DNA of 64,000 bases from assembly GCF_002091715.1 (NCBI RefSeq), contig NZ_BDAG01000001.1, forward strand, positions 399,302 through 463,301, read 5' to 3'. Of the stretch, positions 9,884 through 20,232 are shown one piece after another (the stretch's first letter is position 1; each line of letters starts with the position of its first letter). The DNA is from Pseudomonas migulae NBRC 103157. GTDB taxonomy: Bacteria; Pseudomonadota; Gammaproteobacteria; Pseudomonadales; Pseudomonadaceae. A program made the translations under genes and the position numbers. The notes beneath the pieces are model-generated. The model worked only from the letters and a program-made list of their open reading frames with translations, did no database searches and had not been told where the DNA came from.

Positions 9884-9987
9884 GGGGATGATCTCCAGTG
9901 GATTCACGGAAGATCCTAAGCGGATGGATGCTGGCGGGATGTCGGAAGTTTCGCTTAATCAGGTCAGGCATTTCCTTCGCGCATAAA

Positions 9988-10060
9988 AAAGATCGCAGGC
10001 TTCGTCAGCTCCTACGGAATATTCTTACATCCGTAGGTGCTGCTGAAGGCTGCGATCTTT
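9988..10060. repeat. Inverted repeat, family C
   Basis: AAAGATCGCAGGCTTCGTCAG and its near-complement on the other arm (10030-10060, ending GGCTGCGATCTTT) form a long hairpin just downstream of argB. The same motif, better conserved, is at 12621-12705. It could also act as argB's transcription end. Confidence 0.85.
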
Positions 10061-10072
10061 GACGTTCTTGAA

Positions 10073-10978
<906 letters not shown>

Positions 10979-10995
10979 TCAGGGCTCCGGGTGAA

Positions 10996-12393
10996 TCAGA
11001 ACGGTAGTTGGAGATCAGGTGCAACACGTTTCAACTGGACTTTGAAAACGTCCTTGATGCGCTGCAATTCAGCCTCGTCATCGGCCTCGAAGCGCAGCAC
11101 CAGCACCGGTGTGGTGTTGGACGCGCGCACCAGGCCCCAGCCTTTGGCATAGTCGACTCGCACGCCGTCGATGGTGGTCAGGTCGGCGCCTTCGCCCCAC
11201 TTCGCGTCGTGCAATGCATCAATGATGCTGAATTTGCTCTCTTCGGTCACATGGATATTGATTTCCGGCGTAGAAATATCATTCGGGAAGGTCGCAAACA
11301 GCTCTTCCGCGGTGGATTTTTCCTTGCTGAGGATTTCCAGCAGCCGTGCGGCGCTGTAAATGCCATCGTCGAAACCGAACCAGCGTTCCTTGAAGAAAAT
11401 GTGCCCACTCATTTCGCCGGCCAACAGCGCGCCGGTCTGTTTCATTTTCTTTTTGATCAGCGAGTGACCGGTCTTCCACATTAACGGGCGACCGCCGTAT
11501 TCCTTGATCAGCGGTGTCAGGCGACGGGTGCATTTGACGTCGAAGATGATTTCCGCGTCCGGGTTGCGCGCCACCACGTCACGGGCGAACAGCATCAGCA
11601 GGCGGTCCGGATAGACGATGCTGCCGGTGTTGGTCACCACGCCAACGCGGTCGCCGTCGCCGTCAAAGGCCAGGCCGATGTCGGCGTTGGTTTCCTTGAC
11701 CTTGGCGATCAGGTCGACAAGGTTTTCAGGCTTGCCCGGGTCCGGGTGGTGGTTCGGGAAGTTGCCGTCGACGTCGCAGAACAGCGGGATGACTTCGCAG
11801 TTCAGCGCTTCGATCAGTTGTGGGGCGATCACGCCGGCCGCGCCGTTGCCGCAGTCGACCACGACTTTGAGGCGACGAGCGAGTTTGATGTCCTGGACGA
11901 TTTCTGTGTTGTAGCGGTCAAGGATTTCTACTTTGGTGATGCTGCCCTTGCCACTGCTCAGGTCGTTGGTCTTGAGGCGGTCGTGCAAGGCCTGGATTTG
12001 TTCGTTGGCCAAGGTATCGCCGGCGATGACGATCTTGAAACCGTTGTAGTTCGACGGGTTGTGGCTGCCGGTCAGCATCACGCCCGATTTGCCGGCCAGT
12101 ACGTTCGCGGCGTAATACAGCGCCGGCGTTGGCACCAGGCCCACATCACTGACATGGCAACCGGCGTCGGCCAAGCCTTTGATCAGTTGCTCGACCAGCT
12201 CCGGGCCGGACAGGCGGCCGTCGCGGCCAACAGAGACGTTGGGTTCGTCCTGGGCCAGGCTTTGGGCGCCGATGGCGCGACCGAGCCAGTAAGCGGTCTC
12301 AGCGTTCAGAAATTCCGGGACGGTACCGCGAATGTCATAGGCGCGGAAAATGCTGTCGGGAAACGTGGGTGCGACTTGGGCTGGGGTGTTCAT
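10996..12393 (-). CDS. algC: Phosphomannomutase/phosphoglucomutase
   Basis: 465 residues, the size of P. aeruginosa AlgC, which interconverts the 1- and 6-phosphates of mannose and glucose for alginate, LPS and rhamnolipid. Seen: FRAYDIRG, the catalytic phosphoserine loop TGSHNPSNYNG (about residues 106-116), the metal site DGDGDRVG, and the sugar-binding GEMSGHIFF. All four domains are present. Unlike some fluorescens-group genomes, no long N-terminal extension is fused to it. The ribosome site is weak. Confidence 0.97.
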   Translation of the reverse strand: MNTPAQVAPTFPDSIFRAYDIRGTVPEFLNAETAYWLGRAIGAQSLAQDEPNVSVGRDGRLSGPELVEQLIKGLADAGCHVSDVGLVPTPALYYAANVLAGKSGVMLTGSHNPSNYNGFKIVIAGDTLANEQIQALHDRLKTNDLSSGKGSITKVEILDRYNTEIVQDIKLARRLKVVVDCGNGAAGVIAPQLIEALNCEVIPLFCDVDGNFPNHHPDPGKPENLVDLIAKVKETNADIGLAFDGDGDRVGVVTNTGSIVYPDRLLMLFARDVVARNPDAEIIFDVKCTRRLTPLIKEYGGRPLMWKTGHSLIKKKMKQTGALLAGEMSGHIFFKERWFGFDDGIYSAARLLEILSKEKSTAEELFATFPNDISTPEINIHVTEESKFSIIDALHDAKWGEGADLTTIDGVRVDYAKGWGLVRASNTTPVLVLRFEADDEAELQRIKDVFKVQLKRVAPDLQLPF

Positions 12394-12720
12394 CTGTAGG
12401 AATGCTCCATCTCGAAAGTGGCTGGACCTGCACGCGAAGAACGCTTCGGCGGGTTCGAACTGAAGGGTATGACGGCGTTTTCCACAGAGAGTTCGTGGTG
12501 CGAAAAGGCCATGACACCGGTTTCACTTAGCATTTGACGGGCCAATGCCTTGTTTTCCAGTAGTAAACCTTCCAGATGACGGCTGTGCAATTTGTCGCGA
12601 GAGCGCTTGGCTCCCGCTTTCCCTGCAGGAGCTGCCGAAGGCTGCGATCTTTTGATTTTCGATTCCAAGATCAAAAGATCGCAGCCTTCGGCAGCTCCTG
12701 CAGGGAGGACATCTATCGGA
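12394..12720. other. Spacer between algC and dut
   Basis: About 330 bases between tandem minus-strand genes. It holds the family C inverted repeat and presumably the algC promoter. A 126-codon minus-strand open frame crosses it but runs through the repeat and into dut out of frame, so I do not call it. Confidence 0.5.
12621..12705. repeat. Perfect 35-base inverted repeat, family C
   Basis: Arms 12621-12655 and 12671-12705 are exact reverse complements (starting CCCTGCAGGAGCTGCCGAAG) around a 15-base loop. This is the longest perfect inverted repeat I see in the window. Confidence 0.93.
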
Positions 12721-13176
12721 TCAATGGCTGCCGGAGTGGCCGAAACCGCCCGTGCCGCGTTGGGTTTCAACGAATTCTTCGACCATCTCGAAGTGCGCTT
12801 GAACCACGGGAACCAAAATCAGTTGGGCCAAACGCTCGCCGACCACCATGTTGAAATCGGTCTGGCCACGGTTCCAGCACGACACCATCAGCGGACCCTG
12901 GTAATCGGAGTCGATCAGGCCGACCAGGTTGCCCAGCACGATGCCGTGCTTATGACCCAGGCCGGAGCGCGGCAGAATCAGCGCGGCCAAACCTGGATCG
13001 CCGATGTAAACGGACAGACCGGTCGGGATCAGCACGGTTTCACCCGGCTTGATCACGGTGTCTTTTTCCAGCATGGCGCGCAGGTCGAGGCCGGCGGAGC
13101 CTGGCGTGGCGTACTGCGGCAGCGGAAATTCGGTACCGATGCGGGGGTCGAGGATCTTGGCTTGCAAAGCGTGCAT
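12721..13176 (-). CDS. dut: dUTP diphosphatase
   Basis: 151 residues from ATG 13176 ([14 protein letters not shown]). It hydrolyses dUTP to dUMP, keeping uracil out of DNA and feeding dTMP synthesis. The five trimeric dUTPase motifs are visible: [37 protein letters not shown] and the C-terminal [10 protein letters not shown] that closes over the site. It starts five bases after the coaBC stop, so the two form an operon. Confidence 0.97.
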   Translation of the reverse strand: MHALQAKILDPRIGTEFPLPQYATPGSAGLDLRAMLEKDTVIKPGETVLIPTGLSVYIGDPGLAALILPRSGLGHKHGIVLGNLVGLIDSDYQGPLMVSCWNRGQTDFNMVVGERLAQLILVPVVQAHFEMVEEFVETQRGTGGFGHSGSH

Positions 13177-13181
13177 GTAAA

Positions 13182-14390
13182 TTAAACCTGGTTCAGACGT
13201 TCGGCGATAAAAGTGATCAGCTGGCGAGCAATCTTGCTCTTGCTGGTCTGGGCGAAAAGTGTGGCGTGTAGCTCGCGATCGATCACGCTGCAGGCGTTTT
13301 CTTCGCTGTTGAAGCCAATGCTCGGGTTGGCGACGTCGTTGGCGACGATCAAATCGAGGTTCTTGTCTTTCAACTTGCGCGCAGCGTAGTCGAGCAGGTG
13401 TTCGGTTTCGGCGGCGAAACCGACACTGAACGGACGGTCGGGGCGTGTGGCAATGGTGGCCAGGATGTCTGGGTTGCGCACCATTTGTAGCAACAAGCCG
13501 TCGCCGTTCGTAGGGTCTTTCTTGAGTTTCTGTGGGGCAACGACTTCCGGGCGGTAGTCCGCGACCGCTGCGGAGGCAATGAACAGGTCGCAAGGGATCG
13601 CGGCTTCGCAGGCAGCCAGCATGTCGCGGGCGCTGACCACGTCGATGCGCGTGACGCGATCCGGGGTCGGCAGGTGCACCGGGCCGGTGATCAGGGTGAC
13701 ACGGGCGCCGGCTTCAACCGCCGCTTCGGCCAGGGCAAAGCCCATTTTTCCGGAGCTGTGGTTGGTGATGTAGCGCACCGGGTCGATGTTTTCCTGGGTC
13801 GGGCCGGCGGTGATCAGCACGTGTTTGCCGGTCAGTGCCTTACGCTGGAAGCAGTCTGCCGCGCACTGGGCCAGTTCGACGGCTTCGAGCATGCGGCCCA
13901 GGCCAACGTCACCGCAGGCCTGGCTGCCGGAGGCCGGGCCAAAGGCTTTGATGCCGCGGCTTTCAAGGGTTTGCAGGTTGGCTTGGGTCGCCGGATCGCG
14001 CCACATGGCCTGGTTCATTGCCGGGGCAACGGCAACCACGGCGTCGGTGGCCAGCACCAGCGTGGTCAGCAGATCGTCGGCAATGCCTTGGGCCAGACGA
14101 GCGATCAGGTCCGCAGTGGCGGGGGCGATCAGCACCATGTCGGCCCACTTGGCCAGTTCGATGTGGCCCATTGCGGCTTCGGCTGCCGGGTCCAGCAGGT
14201 CCAGATGAACCGGGTGGCCGGACAACGCCTGCATGGTCAGCGGGGTGATGAACTCTGCGCCGCCACGGGTCATGACCACGCGCACTTCGGCGCCCTGGTC
14301 GATCAGGCGGCGAACCAGATCGGCGCTCTTGTAGGCAGCAATGCCGCCGCCGACGCCCAGAACGATGCGTTTCCGATACAGCCGCTGCAT
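13182..14390 (-). CDS. coaBC: CoA biosynthesis bifunctional protein CoaBC
   Basis: 402 residues from ATG 14390 ([21 protein letters not shown]) with an AAAGGCAG site. The N-terminal half is the FMN decarboxylase (Coa[13 protein letters not shown], substrate region [12 protein letters not shown]). The C-terminal half is phosphopantothenoylcysteine synthetase (Coa[30 protein letters not shown]). Together they make 4'-phosphopantetheine from phosphopantothenate and cysteine. Divergent from radC across 136 bases. Confidence 0.96.
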   Translation of the reverse strand: MQRLYRKRIVLGVGGGIAAYKSADLVRRLIDQGAEVRVVMTRGGAEFITPLTMQALSGHPVHLDLLDPAAEAAMGHIELAKWADMVLIAPATADLIARLAQGIADDLLTTLVLATDAVVAVAPAMNQAMWRDPATQANLQTLESRGIKAFGPASGSQACGDVGLGRMLEAVELAQCAADCFQRKALTGKHVLITAGPTQENIDPVRYITNHSSGKMGFALAEAAVEAGARVTLITGPVHLPTPDRVTRIDVVSARDMLAACEAAIPCDLFIASAAVADYRPEVVAPQKLKKDPTNGDGLLLQMVRNPDILATIATRPDRPFSVGFAAETEHLLDYAARKLKDKNLDLIVANDVANPSIGFNSEENACSVIDRELHATLFAQTSKSKIARQLITFIAERLNQV

Positions 14391-14526
14391 AGGTCTGCCT
14401 TTCATTTCGTTGATGACTGCGTAGCGAACCCCCCTCCCCAGGAGTGAAATCGCCCGCAAAAAAGATGGGCTACGATATCACAGCGACCGCTACGGAACAG
14501 CGGCGCCCACAGACCAGGGAGGTGTT

Positions 14527-15201
14527 ATGAGTATTCGGGATTGGCCGGCGGCCGAGCGGCCGCGGGAGAGGTTATTGGAGTTGGGCTCGGCCAGCCTTTC
14601 GGACGCAGAGCTGCTGGCGATATTTTTACGCACCGGGGTGGCCGGCAAAAGTGCGGTGGATCTGGCGCGGCATTTATTGAGTCAATTTGGCAGCCTGCGC
14701 TCGCTGCTGGAAGCCGATCAAGCAACATTCAGCAGGCAATTAGGGCTCGGCCCGGCGAAATTCGCTCAGTTGCAGGCGGTGTTGGAAATGGCCCGTCGGC
14801 ATCTGGCTGAACGCTTGCGCCACAGTTCAGTGTTGGAGAATCCGCTGGTTGTGCGTGATTACCTCAAGTCGATGCTGCGACACGAGCCTCATGAGGTATT
14901 TGGCTGCCTGTTTCTGGACTCGAAGCATCGAGTTCTGGCGTTTGAATCACTGTTTCGTGGATCTATCGACTGCACCAGCGTTTATCCGCGTCAGGTGGTC
15001 AAGCGCGCTTTGGCCCATAACGCCGCAGCTTTGATCCTTTGCCATAATCATCCGTCAGGCAATCCCGACCCCAGCCAAGCTGATCGAAAATTGACCAAAC
15101 GCCTCCAGGATGCGCTGGACCTGATCGATGTGCGAATACTCGACCACTTCATCATCGGCGACGGAGATCCGCTGTCGATGGCTGAATATGGGTGGATGTG
15201 A
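14527..15201 (+). CDS. radC: RadC/JAB domain protein
   Basis: 224 residues, the full length of chromosomal RadC. An N-terminal helix-hairpin-helix part (about 1-100) precedes a JAMM metalloprotease-like domain whose zinc motif is intact: [15 protein letters not shown], with DHFIIG further on. RadC was once tied to DNA repair, but its true role is unsettled. A GGGAGG site precedes the ATG. Alone, convergent with the ABC binding protein. Confidence 0.94.
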   Translation: MSIRDWPAAERPRERLLELGSASLSDAELLAIFLRTGVAGKSAVDLARHLLSQFGSLRSLLEADQATFSRQLGLGPAKFAQLQAVLEMARRHLAERLRHSSVLENPLVVRDYLKSMLRHEPHEVFGCLFLDSKHRVLAFESLFRGSIDCTSVYPRQVVKRALAHNAAALILCHNHPSGNPDPSQADRKLTKRLQDALDLIDVRILDHFIIGDGDPLSMAEYGWM

Positions 15202-15218
15202 CGGGATAAACGCTCACT

Positions 15219-15307
15219 CTGTAGGAGCCGGCTTGCTGGCGATCCGGACAACGCGGTGTGGCTGATTAACCGCGGTGACGCCATCGCCAGCAAGCCGGCT
15301 CCTACAG
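15219..15307. repeat. REP-type inverted pair, family B
   Basis: CTGTAGGAGCCGGCTTGCTG is followed about 60 bases on by its reverse complement, between the convergent ends of radC and the ABC binding-protein gene. Confidence 0.9.
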
Positions 15308-15325
15308 GGTTTTGTGGTGAGGCAG

Positions 15326-16912
15326 CTACTTGAGGTTGACCTTGGAATAGTCCTGACGACCGAAGGGGCTCACCGCGTAGCCCTCGACTTCTTTGCGCAT
15401 CAGCGCGAAGGCGGTCGGGTGGGCCAGCGGCAACCACAGCGCCTGCTGCTGAATCTGCGCCTGAGCCTGTTCATAAAGCTTGGTGCGTACACCCTGCTCG
15501 GACGTGGTCTTGCCGGCGCTGATCAGCTTGTCCAGATCCTGGTTGCAGTAACGGGCGAAGTTGGTGCCCGGCTTGACCGCGGCACAGGAAAACTGCGGTG
15601 TGAGGAAGTTGTCCGGATCGCCATTGTCGCCGGCCCAGCCCATGAACAGCAGGTCATGTTCACCGGCCTTGGCGCGACGGATCACTTCGCCCCATTCGAT
15701 CACGCGTATCTCGGCTTGAATGCCGATCTCTGCGAGATCCGATTGCAGCATCTGCGCGCCGAGGCTTGGATTCGGGTTCAGCAGGCTGCCGGTAGGACGG
15801 GTCCAGATAGTGGTCTGGAAACCGTCCTTGAGTCCGGCTTTAGCCATGAGTGCCTTGGCCTTTTCAACGTCGTACGTATAACCGGGCAAGCCTTTGGCGT
15901 AACTCCAGGTATTAGGCGGGTATGGGCCGTTGGCAGGTTCGGCGGTGTCTTCGAACACGGCTTTGACATAGCTGGCCTTGTCAAACGCGAGATTGATGGC
16001 TTGCCGCACCTCAGGCTTGTCCAGCGGTGGATGCTGGCTGTTGATGGCGACGAACGCAGTCATGAACGCGTCGGTCTTTTCCACTTTCAACGTCGGTTCT
16101 TTCAGTGCGGCTTGTACGTCCAGTGGCTTGGGCGACAGAGCGATCTGACACTCGTTGCGGCGCAGTTTCTGCAAGCGCACGTTGGCGTCCGGGGTGATGG
16201 CGAAGATCAGCGGGTCCACCGAAGGCTTGCCGCGGAAGTAGTCCGGGTTGGCCTTGTAGCGAATCGAAGCGTCTTTCTGGAATCGCGTGAACACAAAGGG
16301 CCCGGTACCGATCGGCTGGCTGTTGAGCTTCTCCGGGGTGCCGGCCTTCAGCAGTTTGTCGGTGTATTCGGCGGAGTAGATCGAGGCGAAGCCCATGCTC
16401 AGGGTCGGCAGGAACGTCGAGTCCGGGTGATCGAGGGTGAAGCGCACGGTCAGCGGGTCGAGCGCGTCGATCTTCTTGATCAGCGCCGGCAACTGCATCG
16501 ATTGCGCGTGCGGGAAGCCGCTCTGCGCCACTTTGTGCCAAGGGTTGGCCGGGTCGAGCATGCGGTCGAAGCTGAATTTCACGTCTTCGGCGGTCAGGTT
16601 GCGCGTCGGGCTGAAATATTCGGTGTGGTGAAATTTCACCTGCGGATGCAGCTTGAACACGTAGGTCAGGCCGTCAGGGGTGACTTCCCAGCTGTCCGCG
16701 AGGCCGGCGACCACTTTGCCGCTGGCCGTGTCGAAGTCCACCAAACGGTTCATCAGCACGTCGGCCGAGGCGTTGGTGGTGGTCAGCGAGTTGTATTGCA
16801 CCACGTCGAACCCTTCCGGGCTGGCCTCGGTGCAGACGCTCAGGGCGGCAGCATGGGCGAGCGGGCTCAGTAGAAGCGGGGCGAGCAACAGCGGTAGGGC
16901 AGCGAGGCGCAT
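15326..16912 (-). CDS. Periplasmic peptide-binding protein (SBP family 5)
   Basis: 528 residues with a clear signal peptide (LLLAPLLLSPLAHAA, cut near residue 22). The mature protein has the family 5 (DppA/OppA) pattern: LSVCTEASPEGFDVVQYN, GLTYVFKLHPQVKFHHTEYF, and KPEVRQAINLAFDK. Two conserved cysteines (in CNQDL and CAAVKPG) may form a disulfide. It would deliver di- or oligopeptides to an ABC importer; no permease genes are nearby, so it probably shares a transporter coded elsewhere. AAGGAAT site upstream. Confidence 0.9.
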   Translation of the reverse strand: MRLAALPLLLAPLLLSPLAHAAALSVCTEASPEGFDVVQYNSLTTTNASADVLMNRLVDFDTASGKVVAGLADSWEVTPDGLTYVFKLHPQVKFHHTEYFSPTRNLTAEDVKFSFDRMLDPANPWHKVAQSGFPHAQSMQLPALIKKIDALDPLTVRFTLDHPDSTFLPTLSMGFASIYSAEYTDKLLKAGTPEKLNSQPIGTGPFVFTRFQKDASIRYKANPDYFRGKPSVDPLIFAITPDANVRLQKLRRNECQIALSPKPLDVQAALKEPTLKVEKTDAFMTAFVAINSQHPPLDKPEVRQAINLAFDKASYVKAVFEDTAEPANGPYPPNTWSYAKGLPGYTYDVEKAKALMAKAGLKDGFQTTIWTRPTGSLLNPNPSLGAQMLQSDLAEIGIQAEIRVIEWGEVIRRAKAGEHDLLFMGWAGDNGDPDNFLTPQFSCAAVKPGTNFARYCNQDLDKLISAGKTTSEQGVRTKLYEQAQAQIQQQALWLPLAHPTAFALMRKEVEGYAVSPFGRQDYSKVNLK

Positions 16913-17181
16913 GGTCGGATTCCTTTACAGAACGAAGGCCCATCTGCAAGTGCAGTCTGGAAAAGGCTTACCCTAGTGGGCTCTTTTGCAAATGACTATC
17001 CCCTTTTTCAATTTAAGAGGACTATGTGCGATCGTTTTCGGTGAACGCTGCCTGCGGAAAACCCTGAATTGGCCGGTTGGCCGATTTTCTGCGACGAGTG
17101 GTCTTTATCGACGATAGCCTTTATCCAAGGCACTCGGAGCCAGAAAAGCAGGGTTTTTATCAAGCCTGTGCACACGGAATG

Positions 17182-17210
17182 TTGTTGCTCTCTAGTCTTT
17201 CTGGTATAAA
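17182..17210 (+). promoter_or_regulatory. Promoter of rpmB-rpmG
   Basis: TTGTTG at 17182-17187 and TATAAA at 17205-17210, with the optimal 17-base spacer, form a good sigma-70-type promoter upstream of the ribosomal protein genes. Confidence 0.7.
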
Positions 17211-17314
17211 GCAGCGCTCTTTTCTAGGGGCCCGGTTCCTTCACTGTAGGTGTAGCCGGTAAGACCTCTAAAGAAACGCGGCGCCTGGCGCCAAATGACT
17301 GAGAGATTAAGCGG

Positions 17315-17333
17315 CCAACCCATGCCGGGTTGG
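17315..17333 (+). promoter_or_regulatory. Hairpin in the rpmB leader
   Basis: CCAACCC / GGGTTGG pair around a five-base loop about 25 bases before the rpmB start, inside the 5' untranslated leader. A GGCGCC repeat just upstream (about 17280-17293) could form a second small stem. Possible attenuator or autoregulatory site. Confidence 0.4.
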
Positions 17334-17358
17334 GCATGTGGTTTTAGAGGGCTGAGGC

Positions 17359-17592
17359 ATGTCGAGAGTATGTCAAGTTACCGGTAAGGGTCCGGTGACT
17401 GGGAATAACATTTCCCACGCAAACAACAAAACCCGTCGTCGTTTCCTGCCGAACCTGCAGCATCACCGCTTCTGGGTTGAAGAAGAGAAACGTTTCGTGC
17501 GTCTGCGCGTATCTGCCAAAGGCATGCGTATCATCGACAAGCGTGGCATCACTGTCGTGCTGGCCGAAATCCGCGCCGCTGGCAAGATCTAA
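17359..17592 (+). CDS. rpmB: Ribosomal protein bL28
   Basis: 77 residues, [20 protein letters not shown] then [13 protein letters not shown], typical of large-subunit protein L28 in gammaproteobacteria. Followed 11 bases later by rpmG, the usual pair. Confidence 0.98.
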   Translation: MSRVCQVTGKGPVTGNNISHANNKTRRRFLPNLQHHRFWVEEEKRFVRLRVSAKGMRIIDKRGITVVLAEIRAAGKI

Positions 17593-17603
17593 GGGAGCTA
17601 ATC

Positions 17604-17759
17604 ATGCGTGAATTGATTCGTTTGATTTCGAGCGCCGGTACTGGTCACTTCTACACTACCGACAAGAACAAGCGCACTACTCCGGACAAAATCGAGATCA
17701 AGAAATTTGATCCGGTTGTTCGCAAGCACGTGATCTACAAGGAAGGCAAAATCAAGTAA
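17604..17759 (+). CDS. rpmG: Ribosomal protein bL33, cysteine-free form
   Basis: 51 residues ([19 protein letters not shown]...) preceded by AAGGGAG. No cysteines are present, so this is the form that does not bind zinc. It ends ahead of a strong terminator at 17781-17813. Confidence 0.98.
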   Translation: MRELIRLISSAGTGHFYTTDKNKRTTPDKIEIKKFDPVVRKHVIYKEGKIK

Positions 17760-17780
17760 TTGATTTTTCCCTCTTACGAA

Positions 17781-17813
17781 AAAGGCCCGTATCGCGAGAT
17801 ACGGGCCTTTTTT
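17781..17813 (+). terminator. Terminator of rpmBG
   Basis: AAAGGCCCGTATC / GATACGGGCCTTT around GCGA, followed by further T residues: a textbook intrinsic terminator. It is nearly symmetric and may also serve the convergent cupin gene. Confidence 0.95.
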
Positions 17814-17849
17814 GTTGCCTGCGGGTTATGTGTTGCCTGTTAGTGCCCC

Positions 17850-17913
17850 TTCGCGAGCAAGCCCGCTCCCACATTGGATCGCGGTCTAATGTGGGAGCGG
17901 GCTTGCTCGCGAA
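17850..17913. repeat. REP-type inverted pair, family A (outward order)
   Basis: Here the reverse unit (TTCGCGAGCAAGCCC...) comes first and the forward unit second, separated by only about 16 bases, between the convergent ends of rpmG and the cupin gene. Confidence 0.9.
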
Positions 17914-17939
17914 AGCGTCGGCCCAGACAACAAAAATCC

Positions 17940-18302
17940 TCAAGCCTTCTGTTCAAACGCCACATAAATCTTGCGGCACGTTTCCAGCACTTCCCAAGTG
18001 CCGCGGAACCCGGCCGGGATCACGAAGCGATCACCTGCACGCACAGTTTTGCTGTTGCCATCGTTATCACGCAGCACTGAAACGCCCTGGACGATTTCGC
18101 AGTATTCGTGCTCTGTGAAATTCACATGCCACTGCCCGACGGCGCCTTCCCAAACGCCTGCATTCAATTGGCCGCACGGGCTGTTGTAGTGGTTGTAAAC
18201 CACCTGCTCCGGGTCGCCCTTCAGGATTTTCGCCTGGTCCGGTCTGTAGCGCTCGGGCTCGGTAGTGGCCTGGCTGAAGTCGACGATGTTCTGGATGCTC
18301 AT
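17940..18302 (-). CDS. Cupin domain protein (DUF861-like)
   Basis: 120 residues from ATG 18302 (MSIQNIVDFSQ). A single beta-barrel cupin: GQWHVNFTEHEYCEIVQGVS carries the His/Glu positions of motif 1 and GDRFVIPAGFRGTWEV motif 2. Small cupins of this type are found next to amine- and ureide-catabolic genes. Divergent from kauB across 248 bases, the same association as in P. aeruginosa, which suggests a role in polyamine use, but the substrate is unknown. Confidence 0.85.
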   Translation of the reverse strand: MSIQNIVDFSQATTEPERYRPDQAKILKGDPEQVVYNHYNSPCGQLNAGVWEGAVGQWHVNFTEHEYCEIVQGVSVLRDNDGNSKTVRAGDRFVIPAGFRGTWEVLETCRKIYVAFEQKA

Positions 18303-18550
18303 TGTTGTAATCCCCCGTGATTGTGGCGCGAGTGGCTGGAAAGGTGCAGAAAAGCCCAAAGTCTATGTTTATTAAAATGAACACCGCAAGGCCGTTTACC
18401 GACCTTATGTCAAATATATTGAAACAACCCCGGCCACTGGTTTAGGGTGGCGGTTGCCTTCGGCCGAATTGCAGGCTGGCCGGGCAGAATTCCTGGGGAC
18501 GTCCGCGAAGAACGCGGGGCGCTCGTATTCAATAAGAGGAGGACACTCGA

Positions 18551-20044
18551 ATGACTACCCTGACTCGTGCCGATTGGGAACAACGGGCTCGCGATCTGAA
18601 GATCGAAGGCCGTGCCTACATCAATGGCGAATACACCGATGCCGTCTCCAGCGAGACCTTCGAGTGCATCAGTCCGGTCGATGGCCGTCTGCTGGGCAAG
18701 ATCGCCAGCTGTGACGCCGCCGATGCCCAGCGCGCTGTTGAAAATGCTCGCGCCACGTTCAATTCCGGCGTCTGGTCGCGCCTGGCGCCGACCAAACGCA
18801 AAGCCACCATGATCCGTTTTGCCGGCCTGCTGAAACAGCACGCCGAAGAGCTGGCCCTGCTTGAAACCCTCGACATGGGCAAGCCCATCAGCGATTCCCT
18901 GTACATCGACGTTCCCGGTGCGGCGCAAGCCTTGAGCTGGAGCGGCGAAGCCATCGACAAGATCTACGACGAAGTGGCCGCGACCCCGCATGATCAGCTG
19001 GGTCTGGTGACCCGCGAGCCGGTCGGCGTTGTCGGCGCCATCGTGCCGTGGAACTTCCCGTTGATGATGGCCTGCTGGAAACTCGGCCCGGCGCTGTCTA
19101 CCGGTAACTCGGTGATCCTCAAACCGTCCGAAAAATCGCCGCTGACCGCCATCCGCATTGCTGCGCTGGCCGTTGAAGCCGGCATTCCGAAAGGCGTGCT
19201 GAACGTGTTACCGGGCTACGGTCACACCGTCGGCAAGGCGCTGGCCCTGCACAATGACGTGGATACCCTGGTGTTCACCGGTTCGACCAAGATCGCTAAG
19301 CAACTGCTGATCTACTCCGGTGAGTCGAACATGAAACGCGTCTGGCTCGAAGCCGGCGGCAAGAGCCCGAACATCGTGTTCGCCGATGCCCCGGACCTGC
19401 AAGCCGCAGCCGAAGCGGCAGCCGGTGCCATCGCCTTCAACCAGGGTGAAGTTTGCACCGCGGGTTCGCGTCTGCTGGTCGAGCGTTCGATCAAGGACAC
19501 CTTCCTGCCGCTGGTGATCGAGGCCCTGAAAACCTGGAAGCCGGGCAATCCGCTGGACCCGGCGACCAACGTCGGCGCGCTGGTCGATACCCAGCAGATG
19601 AACACCGTGCTGTCCTACATCGAGTCCGGCCACGCCGATGGCGCCAAACTGGTCGCTGGCGGCAAGCGCACGCTGCAGGAAACCGGGGGTACTTACGTTG
19701 AACCGACGATTTTCGACGGCGTCAGCAACGCGATGAAAATCGCCCAGGAAGAAATCTTTGGCCCAGTGTTGTCGGTCATCGCTTTCGATACCGCCGAAGA
19801 AGCCATCGCGATTGCCAACGACACGCCGTACGGCTTGGCCGCTGCGGTGTGGACCAAGGACATCTCGAAGGCTCACCTGACCGCCCGTGCGCTGCGCGCC
19901 GGTAGCGTGTGGGTCAACCAGTACGACGGCGGCGACATGACCGCGCCGTTTGGTGGCTTCAAGCAGTCGGGCAACGGTCGCGACAAATCGCTGCATGCGT
20001 TCGACAAGTACACCGAGCTGAAGGCGACCTGGATCAAGTTGTAA
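18551..20044 (+). CDS. kauB: NAD(P)-dependent aldehyde dehydrogenase KauB/PuuC type
   Basis: 497 residues, the exact length of P. aeruginosa KauB, which oxidises gamma-glutamyl-aminobutyraldehyde and related aldehydes in putrescine, agmatine and arginine breakdown. Seen: PWNFPLMMACWKLGPAL, the NAD-binding FTGSTKIAKQL, the general base in LEAGGKSPNIVF and the nucleophile in FNQGEVCTAGSR. A strong AGAGGAGG site precedes the ATG. The context (cupin, flavin oxidase at 25 kb, pauR at 30.6 kb) supports polyamine catabolism; the exact aldehyde is inferred. Confidence 0.92.
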   Translation: MTTLTRADWEQRARDLKIEGRAYINGEYTDAVSSETFECISPVDGRLLGKIASCDAADAQRAVENARATFNSGVWSRLAPTKRKATMIRFAGLLKQHAEELALLETLDMGKPISDSLYIDVPGAAQALSWSGEAIDKIYDEVAATPHDQLGLVTREPVGVVGAIVPWNFPLMMACWKLGPALSTGNSVILKPSEKSPLTAIRIAALAVEAGIPKGVLNVLPGYGHTVGKALALHNDVDTLVFTGSTKIAKQLLIYSGESNMKRVWLEAGGKSPNIVFADAPDLQAAAEAAAGAIAFNQGEVCTAGSRLLVERSIKDTFLPLVIEALKTWKPGNPLDPATNVGALVDTQQMNTVLSYIESGHADGAKLVAGGKRTLQETGGTYVEPTIFDGVSNAMKIAQEEIFGPVLSVIAFDTAEEAIAIANDTPYGLAAAVWTKDISKAHLTARALRAGSVWVNQYDGGDMTAPFGGFKQSGNGRDKSLHAFDKYTELKATWIKL

Positions 20045-20053
20045 GCCAGTGAA

Positions 20054-20078
20054 GGAGCCCGTTGGTAATCCGGGCTCC
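20054..20078 (+). terminator. Hairpin after kauB
   Basis: GGAGCCCG pairs with CGGGCTCC around a short loop ten bases after the kauB stop. There is no T run, so termination would be weak or Rho-assisted. Confidence 0.5.
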
Positions 20079-20096
20079 TGAACGACGCAGATCCCT

Positions 20097-20186
20097 TGTG
20101 GGAGCGGGCTTGCTCGCGAAGGCGCCGTAACAGCCAACGATGATGTTGGATGTGATGGCCTCTTCGCGAGCAAGCCCGCTCCCACA
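20097..20186. repeat. REP-type inverted pair, family A
   Basis: Units at 20097-20120 and 20163-20186 face each other between the tandem genes kauB and the MFS gene. Confidence 0.9.
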
Positions 20187-20232
20187 TTTGTTTTGTGTTG
20201 TCTGAAAAATAATATCCACAGGAGCGTGGAAC

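Larger units (their letters stand above)
16913..17358. other. Intergenic stretch upstream of rpmB
   Basis: About 445 bases between the divergent binding-protein gene and rpmB. It carries the rpmBG promoter at 17182-17210 and a roughly 145-base structured leader. I see no gene in it. Confidence 0.6.

Noticed and set aside
12390..12770. A 126-codon minus-strand open frame between algC and dut
   Set aside because: It runs through both arms of the perfect inverted repeat and into dut out of frame, with no family resemblance.
17847..17920. Closely spaced repeats resembling a CRISPR or small array
   Set aside because: Only two inverted copies with no direct repeat-spacer series; they belong to the dispersed REP family A.
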